Assembly: GCA_003240735.1 (NCBI GenBank)
Contig: QFNE01000031.1
Span: 1-17,280 of the forward strand
Source: Paracoccus denitrificans
GTDB lineage: Bacteria; Pseudomonadota; Alphaproteobacteria; Rhodobacterales; Rhodobacteraceae
Direction of reading: 5' to 3'
Length of the DNA: 17,280 bases
In this document: positions 7,000-13,952 of the stretch, piece after piece
Layout of the letters: each line of letters starts with the position of its first letter
Position numbering within the stretch: position 1 is the stretch's first letter
Notes under the pieces: model-generated
What the model saw: only the letters and a program-made list of their open reading frames with translations
Told to the model about the DNA's origin: nothing
Database searches by the model: none
Program-made: the position numbers and the translations under genes

Positions 7000-7893
7000 T
7001 CAGCCTGAACTGCGCGCCTTTCGATAGGTCGCAGGTGAAGTCCCGGTCCGTTTGGCAAAGAACCGGCTGAAATAGGCAGGATCATCAAAGCCGATCATCT
7101 GGGCGATACCGGACACGCTGTGATCGGTATAAAGCAACAAGCGCTTGGCTTCCAGAACCATCCTGTCGTGTAGGATCTGGCTTGCCGTCCGGCCAGCGCG
7201 CAGATTGCAAGCCGCATTCAATCGCGCGGTCGTCACCGCCAGCTGTTCGGCGTAGAACGATGGCGAGGCTTGGACGCGGAAGTGTTCCTCGATCAGCTTG
7301 CGGTAGTCCGTCAGCAGGTCTTGGTCTCGGTCACCCGGTGCGGCAATCCTGACCGCGTTGTCGACGCCCAGCCGGTGCAGTATGACAAGTATTTGCGTGA
7401 ACAGTGCCATGATTGCGGCGCGACGTGCCGGCGCTTGCCAAACGAACTCTCGCGCCAGTGCTTGAAACGAGACCAGAACGGCATCAACCGTGAATGCGGA
7501 CCCAGTCAAAGCGTACACGCCAGGCTGCGCGATACCCTGGGCCACATTTGGGTCGACCGACTGCGCGGTGTTTAGCCACCCCAGCGCCGCCGTGACCACG
7601 AACCCGTCGGTTCCGGGTTGAAAATCGAACTGATGCACGCATCCCGCTGGCAACGCGATTAACGCAGGCACTGGGATCGTCAGTCGCGCATCTTCCAGCC
7701 GAACCGTGCCGCCCCCGTGGTGGATCAGCATGATCTGAACATGATCAGGGTGGAAATGCGGGCGGATCCGCCAGTCGTTGGGGCCGCTGCGGTCCAAAAT
7801 GGGTTCGACGTGCAGAAAGTCGCGCTCCACATCAGCCTGCGGATCGCCGTAAAGATAGAAATCAGGAATGCTGCGTCGGTCCGGTGCGGTCAC
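7000..7893 (-). CDS. pobR: AraC-family transcriptional regulator, likely activator of pobA
   Basis: A 297-residue protein with an N-terminal cupin-like sensor domain (RPHFHPDHVQIMLIHHGGG near 44-62, then ALPAGCVHQFDF near 80-91). Its C-terminal AraC/XylS double helix-turn-helix (about 195-293) includes SVSGIAQMIGFDDPAYFSRFF and the ending GTSPATYRK. This matches the AraC-type PobR regulators that switch on pobA with 4-hydroxybenzoate. The position directly upstream of pobA supports that role. The open frame runs up to 8025, but the coding part most likely begins at GTG 7891-7893, which has AGGGG 7 bases upstream and gives the usual family length. The extra 44 codons would fill the divergent promoter region. 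Confidence 0.85.
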   Translation of the reverse strand: MTAPDRRSIPDFYLYGDPQADVERDFLHVEPILDRSGPNDWRIRPHFHPDHVQIMLIHHGGGTVRLEDARLTIPVPALIALPAGCVHQFDFQPGTDGFVVTAALGWLNTAQSVDPNVAQGIAQPGVYALTGSAFTVDAVLVSFQALAREFVWQAPARRAAIMALFTQILVILHRLGVDNAVRIAAPGDRDQDLLTDYRKLIEEHFRVQASPSFYAEQLAVTTARLNAACNLRAGRTASQILHDRMVLEAKRLLLYTDHSVSGIAQMIGFDDPAYFSRFFAKRTGTSPATYRKARSSG

Positions 7894-8044
7894 GGTCTGC
7901 CCCTGTCTTGCGAGGCGGAGATTAGCGGCAACGCAGGGTAATCTGAACCCTCGCCTTGACCGCGGTTCGAAAGCGTTTGTGATGGAGGCCGAAGTCAGAA
8001 ACCACCTGCGAAGATGGGATCGCAAATGTTGCTCGTCTTGCCAA
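7894..8044. promoter_or_regulatory. Divergent promoter region between pobR and the aldehyde dehydrogenase
   Basis: These 151 bases separate two outward-facing genes and should carry both promoters. A short inverted repeat AGGGT/ACCCT (7935-7939 and 7947-7951) and a TTGACC hexamer (plus strand, about 7955-7960) are visible. No convincing complete promoter or PobR site can be assigned by eye. Confidence 0.3.
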
Positions 8045-9442
8045 ATGCATGAGCTAGGAGAACTGCTCGACGCTCAGCGAAGGGCGTTTCGCCGGGACGG
8101 CGTGCCAACGGTTGACCAGCGCAAAGCCGCACTTCGCACATTGCGGGGTGCGGTGCTGCTTCACCGCGACGATCTAAGCCGAGCGGTCAGCCAAGATTTC
8201 ACCCACCGATCGGCACATGAAACCGAAATTCTGGAGCTGATCGTCGTCATCCAGTCGATCGATTATCTGCTGAAGAACCTGCAACGCTTCATGCGACCCG
8301 AGCGGCGCCATGTCGCCGCCACGTATCGCCCCGGCAAGGCGTGGGTCGAGTACCAGCCAAAGGGCGTCATCGGCATCATGTCGCCATGGAATTACCCGAT
8401 CTCGTTGACCTTAGTGCCGCTTGCGACCGCCTTGGCGGCGGGCAACCGGGCGATGGTCAAGACGTCCGAACTGACCCCGAAAACAAGCGCCCTCTTGCGG
8501 GAAATCCTTGCTGCAGCGTTCCCGACCGAACAGGTCGCAGTCGTTCTTGGCGACGCCGAAGTCGGTGCCGTGTTCAGCGCCCTGCCCTTCGACCACCTGT
8601 TATTCACAGGCTCCACCGCCGTGGGTCGCAAGGTGATGCGTGCAGCCAGCGGAAACCTGGTCCCCGTGACGTTGGAGCTTGGCGGTAAAAGCCCCGCAAT
8701 CATCGCTCCCGGTGAACTGTCGCAGCGCACGATTGACGCGATGGTTTTCGGCAAGCTGGCGAATGCCGGACAGACCTGCATCGCGCCGGACTATGCTTTG
8801 GTGCACCGCGCCGATATCCCGGCATTCGTCGACGCGTTCGATGCAGCCGTGCGGCGATTCTATCCGGCGGGGCCGACGAGCCCCGACTACAGCGCGATCG
8901 TCAATGAAAAGCACACGCAGCGCCTGACAGCGTTGTTGTCCGACGCATCCGCGGCCGGGGCGACTGTTCGGCCTGTGGGCGTCAGGTCGGAAAGCGCGGC
9001 TCAGCGTCGGCAAACCATTGCGCCCACGGTAGTGCTGGATGCGCTGGACACATCGGCATTGATGCAGGACGAAATCTTCGGCCCCATCCTGCCAATCCGG
9101 CCTTACGACACGCTCGACGAGGCAATCGACTTCATCGATGCGCGTCCCCGCCCACTGGCGCTGTACTATTTCGGGCCAGAGACCGAGGGCCGCCGCGTTC
9201 TCGCCCGGACGACATCAGGCAATGTCTGCCTGAACGCGACGCTGCTGCACTTTGCGCAGGATGACCTGCCGTTCGGCGGGATCGGACCCAGCGGCATGGG
9301 TGCCTATCATGGGATCGAAGGGTTCCGATCCCTCAGCCACGCCAAGGGCATCTATGCGCCAGGACGTTGGAACATCGCCACGCGCATGCACGCGCCGTTT
9401 CGGCGATTGGCTGCGCTTGCGGCATGGATGAACCTGCGCTGA
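8045..9442 (+). CDS. Aldehyde dehydrogenase, coniferyl aldehyde dehydrogenase type
   Basis: A 465-residue NAD(P)-dependent aldehyde dehydrogenase. Conserved sites are MSPWNYPISL (Asn116), TLELGGKSP (Glu211), ANAGQTCIAPDY (catalytic Cys245) and DEIFGPILPI (Glu343, Phe345). The lack of the longer N-terminus, the short AHLPFGGIGPSGMG-like segment (here DLPFGGIGPSGMGAYHG) and the hydrophobic C-terminal tail with basic residues fit the coniferyl aldehyde dehydrogenase/fatty aldehyde branch. It would oxidise an aromatic or long-chain aldehyde to the acid. Next to pobR/pobA it could supply 4-hydroxybenzoate from the matching aldehyde (inference). I start it at the ATG 8045-8047 by family alignment. 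No clear ribosome site precedes it, so the start is uncertain. Confidence 0.85.
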   Translation: MHELGELLDAQRRAFRRDGVPTVDQRKAALRTLRGAVLLHRDDLSRAVSQDFTHRSAHETEILELIVVIQSIDYLLKNLQRFMRPERRHVAATYRPGKAWVEYQPKGVIGIMSPWNYPISLTLVPLATALAAGNRAMVKTSELTPKTSALLREILAAAFPTEQVAVVLGDAEVGAVFSALPFDHLLFTGSTAVGRKVMRAASGNLVPVTLELGGKSPAIIAPGELSQRTIDAMVFGKLANAGQTCIAPDYALVHRADIPAFVDAFDAAVRRFYPAGPTSPDYSAIVNEKHTQRLTALLSDASAAGATVRPVGVRSESAAQRRQTIAPTVVLDALDTSALMQDEIFGPILPIRPYDTLDEAIDFIDARPRPLALYYFGPETEGRRVLARTTSGNVCLNATLLHFAQDDLPFGGIGPSGMGAYHGIEGFRSLSHAKGIYAPGRWNIATRMHAPFRRLAALAAWMNLR

Positions 9443-9508
9443 CCCTGACAAGTGGGCGTCGCGTGCCTATGTGAAAACTCTGCAGATTGACCCGACAGGA
9501 TCCAGTTC

Positions 9509-10609
9509 ATGAGCAAACTATTCACCTCGTTCCAGACCGGCACGCTCCGCATGCCAAACCGCATCGTCATTGCCCCCATGTGTCAGTACTCTGCCGAAAA
9601 CGGCAAAATGACAGACTGGCATGTCATCCATCTGGGCCAACTCGCGCAGTCGGGCGCAGGGCTATTGACGGTCGAGGCGACGGCAGTGACGCCCGAAGGC
9701 CGGATCACCTATGGCGATGTCGGACTTTGGGACGATGAGACCGAGGCCGCGATGGCCCGGGTCCTGAAGTCGGTTCGCGCATGGTCTGATATCCCCGTCG
9801 CAATCCAGCTGGCACATGCAGGACGCAAGGCGTCGTGTGAAAAGCCGTGGGACGGTGGCGGACAGATCGCGCCGGATCATCCCAATGGCTGGCAGACCGA
9901 GGCGCCGAGCCCCCTGCCCTTTGCGTCGGGCGATAACCCACCGACGGAGCTGACGAAAGCCGACCTTGACCACATCCGCGACGCGTTCGTCGATGCTGCC
10001 ACTCGCAGCATCCGCCTGGGTTTTGACGCCATCCAGCTGCATTTTGCGCACGGCTATCTGCTGCACGAATTCCTGTCACCGCTGTCGAACAAGCGTACCG
10101 ACGAATATGGCGGCAGTCTGGAACACCGCATGCGATTTCCGCTTGAGGTGTTTGACGCCGTCAAGGCCTCGCTGCCGGCGGATTACCCGCTGTCGGTTCG
10201 TGTCTCCGGCACAGACTGGGTTCCGGGCGGCTGGGATATCAAACAGACGGTCGAGCTGGCCAAGGAACTGGACCGGCGCGGCTGCGCGGCATTCCACGTA
10301 TCCAGCGGTGGCCTGAATCCCGCGCAGCAGATCCCAGTTGGGCCGGGCTATCAGGTACCGCTTGCCCGGGCCGTCAAGGATGCGGTCGAAATGCCGGTGG
10401 TAGCCGTGGGGCTGATCACGTCCTTTGACCACGCCGAGTCGATCGTGGCGACCGGCGAAGCCGATCTGGTCGGGCTGGCGCGTGGCATCCTTTATGATCC
10501 TCACTGGCCCTGGCATGCGGCGGCGCATCTCGGCGCCAAGATCAAGGTGTCCCCGCAATATCTGCGCAGCGAGCCACATAACGTGAAAAACCTGCTGGTG
10601 ATGGAATAA
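9509..10609 (+). CDS. Old Yellow Enzyme family NADH:flavin oxidoreductase (YqjM/XenA class)
   Basis: A 366-residue FMN-dependent TIM-barrel ene-reductase. Features of the YqjM-like class III are visible: APMCQYSA with the FMN-tuning Cys25 and Tyr27, the substrate-binding pair His178 and His181 in LHFAHGYLLHEFLSPLSN, the conserved RTDEYGGSLEHRMRF, and the C-terminal FMN phosphate region GLARGILYDPHWPWHAA. It reduces activated C=C bonds of enals, enones or nitro compounds with NAD(P)H. The ribosome site AGGA lies 8 bases before the ATG. It follows the aldehyde dehydrogenase by 66 bases with no terminator between, so the two may be co-transcribed. The natural substrate is unknown, but an unsaturated aromatic aldehyde would suit the neighbours. 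Confidence 0.92.
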   Translation: MSKLFTSFQTGTLRMPNRIVIAPMCQYSAENGKMTDWHVIHLGQLAQSGAGLLTVEATAVTPEGRITYGDVGLWDDETEAAMARVLKSVRAWSDIPVAIQLAHAGRKASCEKPWDGGGQIAPDHPNGWQTEAPSPLPFASGDNPPTELTKADLDHIRDAFVDAATRSIRLGFDAIQLHFAHGYLLHEFLSPLSNKRTDEYGGSLEHRMRFPLEVFDAVKASLPADYPLSVRVSGTDWVPGGWDIKQTVELAKELDRRGCAAFHVSSGGLNPAQQIPVGPGYQVPLARAVKDAVEMPVVAVGLITSFDHAESIVATGEADLVGLARGILYDPHWPWHAAAHLGAKIKVSPQYLRSEPHNVKNLLVME

Positions 10610-10632
10610 TCGACATCAGAATGAGGACTAAC

Positions 10633-10668
10633 TGACACGGCCGGGCCGCGTTGTGCCCGGCCGTGTCA
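10633..10668 (+). terminator. Hairpin after the Old Yellow Enzyme gene
   Basis: A perfect 14-base GC-rich stem (10633-10646 with 10655-10668, TGACACGGCCGGGC and its complement) encloses an 8-base loop, 24 bases after the stop. No T tract follows, so termination may need Rho, or the hairpin may protect the 3' end of the mRNA. Confidence 0.65.
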
Positions 10669-10734
10669 CATCAGCGTTGTCACCTTTCGCCTGGGATGCG
10701 AGGTGGGGACAAGGTTCTTCGTGAAAGGCATCCC

Positions 10735-11958
10735 ATGGCATACGCAAATCTGGACGGCGGAACGGCGCGCGGCGCACCGCCCTTGGGCGCACCCGGCGGC
10801 ATTGCGCTGGCGGTGCTGATCGCAGGCGCGATCTGGTTGGGCTTGGCCCAGGGTGCGGCACACGCGGCATTGTTCCTTGTCGGCGGCGCCTTGGGGATTT
10901 CCCTTTACCATGCCGCGTTCGGTTTCACCTCCGCATGGCGCGTCTTCATCGCCGAAGGCCGTGGACGCGGGCTTCGCGTGCAGATGCTTCTGCTGGCTTT
11001 GGCTGTGATCCTGTTCTTCCCGGCGCTCGCGTCAGGCAGCCTGTTCGGGCACGAGGTGCGCGGATCCATTTCCCCAGCGGGCATAGGTGTCATCGTCGGT
11101 GCGTTCATGTTCGGCATCGGTATGCAACTGGGCGGCGGTTGCGCGTCGGGTACCCTTTTCACTGCAGGCGGCGGCAACGCGCGGATGCTGATCACGCTGG
11201 TGTTCTTCATCATCGGCTCACTTCTTGGGACGATCAACTTTGATTGGTGGGTCGCCCTGCCCTCTCTGCCACCCACGGCCCTTTGGCAGCAGTATGGACC
11301 ATGGGGCGGGATCGCCATGTCGCTGGCCATCTTTGGCGTCATTGCTGCGCTGACCGTCGTGGTTGAGCGGCGCCGCAACGGCGGGCTGGAGACGGCGCCA
11401 CCAAGCCCTCGGCACGGCATGGCACGTTGGCTGCGGGGCCCGTGGCCGCTCGTCGCGGGCGCTGTGGCGCTGGTCGTGCTCAACTATCTGACGCTGGCGA
11501 TTGCAGGGCGGCCTTGGGGAATCACCTCGGCATTTGCGCTATGGGGTGCCAAGATCGCGCAGCTGATCGGCATCGACCCGACCGCGTGGGCCTATTGGCA
11601 GACGCCGGCCAACGCCAAGGCGCTGCAACAAAGCGTGTTCGCCGATATCACATCGGTCATGGACTTCGGCATCGTCGCCGGCGCCATGCTGGCCGCTTCA
11701 CTGGCAGGCAAGTTCGCGCCATCGCTGCGCATCCCGCTACGCTCTGTCATCGCGGCTGTGATCGGCGGGCTGTTGTTGGGATACGGTGCACGCATCGCCT
11801 ATGGCTGCAACATCGGTGCCTACTTCTCGGGGATCGCGTCGGGCAGCATCCATGGCTATCTTTGGGCCGTTGCCGCATTCGCTGGCAACATCCTTGGCGT
11901 CGGAATGCGCCGCTGGTTCTTCCCATCGAACGCCCGCGTCAGCAAGGCCGACGGCTGA
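10735..11958 (+). CDS. YeeE/YedE family sulfur-compound transporter
   Basis: A 407-residue polytopic membrane protein with about nine or more hydrophobic segments in two similar halves. The family signatures are GIGMQLGGGCASGTLFTAGGGN (Cys136) and GYGARIAYGCNIGAYFSGIASG (Cys358), each with the conserved cysteine. In the characterised homologue TsuA, such cysteines relay thiosulfate through the channel. It probably imports thiosulfate or a similar sulfur compound across the inner membrane. The ATG at 10735-10737 has AAGG upstream. A TTG-started version from 10651 would overlap the preceding hairpin. It stands alone between two hairpins. With the persulfide enzymes 5 kb away it hints at sulfane-sulfur metabolism in this organism (inference). 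Confidence 0.88.
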   Translation: MAYANLDGGTARGAPPLGAPGGIALAVLIAGAIWLGLAQGAAHAALFLVGGALGISLYHAAFGFTSAWRVFIAEGRGRGLRVQMLLLALAVILFFPALASGSLFGHEVRGSISPAGIGVIVGAFMFGIGMQLGGGCASGTLFTAGGGNARMLITLVFFIIGSLLGTINFDWWVALPSLPPTALWQQYGPWGGIAMSLAIFGVIAALTVVVERRRNGGLETAPPSPRHGMARWLRGPWPLVAGAVALVVLNYLTLAIAGRPWGITSAFALWGAKIAQLIGIDPTAWAYWQTPANAKALQQSVFADITSVMDFGIVAGAMLAASLAGKFAPSLRIPLRSVIAAVIGGLLLGYGARIAYGCNIGAYFSGIASGSIHGYLWAVAAFAGNILGVGMRRWFFPSNARVSKADG

Positions 11959-11969
11959 TCCTCATCTCG

Positions 11970-11997
11970 GCCGTCGCCCTTGCCTGAGGGCGGTGGC
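11970..11997 (+). terminator. Hairpin after the YeeE gene
   Basis: An 11-base stem with two wobble pairs (11970-11980 with 11987-11997) and a 6-base loop, 11 bases after the stop. The following TTCCCTA is only weakly T-rich, so this is a probable but imperfect terminator. Confidence 0.55.
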
Positions 11998-12041
11998 TTC
12001 CCTAAATCCAACAGCGTGAGTTTACCAAGGGGCCGGACCGG

Positions 12042-12290
12042 ATGGCGATGCAAGCGCAGGATATCGAAAACCTCATTCGGGATAGTTTTCCCGATGCGCA
12101 GATCACCATCACCGACCTTGCGGGGGACGGAAACCACTTCGCGGCCGAGGTGATCGACGCCAGCTTTCGCGGCATGAACCGCGTGCAGCAACAGCGCGCG
12201 GTCTACGCCGCATTGAAGGGGTCGATGGACGGGCCGTCCGGCGCCCTTCATGCGCTGGCCCTGACGACCAAGGCCCCTGATCTGGCCTAA
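12042..12290 (+). CDS. bolA: BolA family protein
   Basis: An 82-residue small BolA/IbaG-type protein with the usual helix-strand layout: ENLIRDSFPDAQITITDLAGDGNHFAAEVI, then FRGMNRVQQQRAVYAAL, and the conserved histidine in LHALALTT near the C-terminus. BolA proteins bind monothiol glutaredoxins through a shared iron-sulfur cluster and take part in cluster delivery and iron sensing. The monothiol glutaredoxin gene follows after only 11 bases, the usual pairing in alphaproteobacteria. AAGGGG lies 9 bases before the ATG. A second ATG two codons later is an alternative start. Confidence 0.92.
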   Translation: MAMQAQDIENLIRDSFPDAQITITDLAGDGNHFAAEVIDASFRGMNRVQQQRAVYAALKGSMDGPSGALHALALTTKAPDLA

Positions 12291-12301
12291 GGAATTTTGC
12301 A

Positions 12302-12691
<390 letters not shown>

Positions 12692-12693
12692 AC

Positions 12694-12723
12694 AAAAAAG
12701 GGCCGCTTCAGCGGCCCTTTTTT
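12694..12723. terminator. Bidirectional intrinsic terminator between grxD and yqjE-like gene
   Basis: The stem GGGCCGCT/AGCGGCCC (12700-12707 and 12710-12717) is flanked by six A before and six T after, so it ends transcripts from both sides. Its last bases overlap the stop codon of the leftward gene. Confidence 0.93.
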
Positions 12724-13387
12724 AATCTTCGTAGTTGTCGTCATCATAATCGTCGTAGTCGTCATCTTCGTCCTGTCGGTCAGAGCGCAGACGGGAGGCC
12801 AAGGCGACGCCCACAGCAAACGCACCCAATAGCGGTGGGATTGTCGCGATGTTAGATGACGTCATCCGATCAGCGGCAACCTGTGCATCCGAGAAGAAGC
12901 GAGGGGTCAGACCCACGCTGGCCGCCGCGCGTCCAGCGGCATTGTGGGTCAGATCATGGACCTTCTCCTCGGCACGGTCTGCAAACTGATACGCCTTGGT
13001 GGCAACTCCATCGACCACCGCGTTTACGCGGTTTTCGACGTCGGTGACAACCTCGGTCGCCTTGAGCTTCGCTTGGTCCAAAGCAGCATCGCGTGCGAGC
13101 ATGAGCCGGGTCTCGACCTCTGCCCTCAACTCATCGGTGCTAGGAACCGGATGTTCGACCTTCTTGCTCATCAAGAACAAGACGACGGCGATTATCACGA
13201 AAAGTAGGCCGATCGCCAGTGAGGCACCAAGCGGACCCCAGTGGAGGTTGTGGGCAAGGAATGTCCACAGCGCGGCCAGCAGGAAACCCGCGCCGATCAG
13301 CGCCACCAGCCCGCCGACGGCCTTCATGGCCGTCCGCTTGGCGACATCGCTCAGCGCGAGTTGCATGTTTCTCGCGTAATCGAACAT
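12722..13387 (-). CDS. YqjE-like membrane protein (phage-holin superfamily fold)
   Basis: A 221-residue protein with two membrane segments (about residues 23-45 and 54-73) typical of the holin-like DUF1469/YqjE group. A charged helical middle follows (about 80-150), then a third hydrophobic segment (about 183-203) and a strongly acidic Asp/Tyr tail (about 206-221, e.g. DDDYDDYDDDNYED). It lies four bases after a YqjD-like gene, as yqjD and yqjE do in Escherichia coli. That pair is linked to stationary phase and membrane-bound ribosomes. It is not evidence of a prophage, since no phage genes surround it. The long helical and acidic extensions go beyond the usual YqjE length of about 130 residues. 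The exact role is unknown. Confidence 0.7.
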   Translation of the reverse strand: MFDYARNMQLALSDVAKRTAMKAVGGLVALIGAGFLLAALWTFLAHNLHWGPLGASLAIGLLFVIIAVVLFLMSKKVEHPVPSTDELRAEVETRLMLARDAALDQAKLKATEVVTDVENRVNAVVDGVATKAYQFADRAEEKVHDLTHNAAGRAAASVGLTPRFFSDAQVAADRMTSSNIATIPPLLGAFAVGVALASRLRSDRQDEDDDYDDYDDDNYED

Positions 13388-13391
13388 GGTC

Positions 13392-13784
13392 TTAGCGACG
13401 TGCCAGGATCAGGCCGACTAGAAAGCCGACACCAGCCGCGATGCCGAGAGCCTGTGCAGGCTTGCGGCGAACGATGTCCGACACTTCGTCATAATAGTCG
13501 CCGGCATACTGCGCGACCTCATGGGCGGTCTTCTCGCCTTCTTTGTACAGACGGTTCGCTTCTTCCTTCGCACGGTCTGCGTATTCTGCACCTTTTTGCT
13601 TGGCTGCTTCCAGATACTCGGCGCCTTTTTCGGCAGCCTGATTGGCGTACTCGGCGCCCTTGGCTTTCGCTGCGTCAACCGCGTCTTTTGCGTCTTTGCC
13701 AAGTTCCTTGGCAGCCTGCGTGGCATCTTCTTTCGCGTTGTTCAGGTCTTTTTTCGTGTCCTGCACGGCGTCGTTGGTGGCCAT
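13392..13784 (-). CDS. YqjD/ElaB-like protein with LEA-type 11-residue repeats
   Basis: A 130-residue protein of the DUF883 (YqjD/ElaB) type. A long amphipathic Ala/Lys/Glu-rich helix is followed by a C-terminal membrane anchor (about 111-128) preceded by RRKP, the hallmark of tail-anchored YqjD proteins. KGAEY recurs at residues 42, 53 and 64, an exact 11-residue period as in group 3 late-embryogenesis-abundant proteins. YqjD is known to anchor ribosomes to the membrane in stationary phase. LEA-like repeats are linked to desiccation or osmotic stress. The ATG 13782-13784 has AAGGA 8 bases upstream. A longer frame to 13886 would cover the candidate stress promoter. The next gene starts four bases after its stop, so they form an operon. 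Confidence 0.78.
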   Translation of the reverse strand: MATNDAVQDTKKDLNNAKEDATQAAKELGKDAKDAVDAAKAKGAEYANQAAEKGAEYLEAAKQKGAEYADRAKEEANRLYKEGEKTAHEVAQYAGDYYDEVSDIVRRKPAQALGIAAGVGFLVGLILARR

Positions 13785-13824
13785 GGTGCCGATCCTTCCA
13801 GAGAGTGACATTCGATGTCCCCTC

Positions 13825-13850
13825 AACCCGGCCCCATCGGGCTTTGTTCC
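13825..13850 (-). promoter_or_regulatory. Candidate EcfG-type general stress promoter of the yqjD-yqjE-like operon
   Basis: On the minus strand GGAAC (13846-13850) and GGTT (13825-13828) are separated by 17 bases, one mismatch from the alphaproteobacterial EcfG consensus GGAAC-N16/17-CGTT. It would give a leader of about 35 bases before the ATG at 13784. YqjD-like genes are general-stress genes elsewhere, which fits. Many Rhodobacterales lack EcfG, so this depends on the host having that sigma factor. Confidence 0.45.
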
Positions 13851-13952
13851 CGCCCCAGCCAAAATGTTTTCAACTGTTTCAATCACCTTGCCATGATCAT
13901 GGGGGATGGCTGCACGACAGAGATCGCCAGTCCGCCGCGCAGAATGCCCTTG

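Noticed and set aside
12722..13387. Holin-like protein read as a sign of prophage
   Set aside because: No other phage genes are near and it is paired with a YqjD-like gene, so the chromosomal yqjD-yqjE reading is better.
13521..13808. A 95-residue, very hydrophobic frame that looks like a membrane protein
   Set aside because: It is the antisense of the Ala/Lys/Glu repeat gene; the reversed repeat codons produce Phe, Leu and Val by chance.
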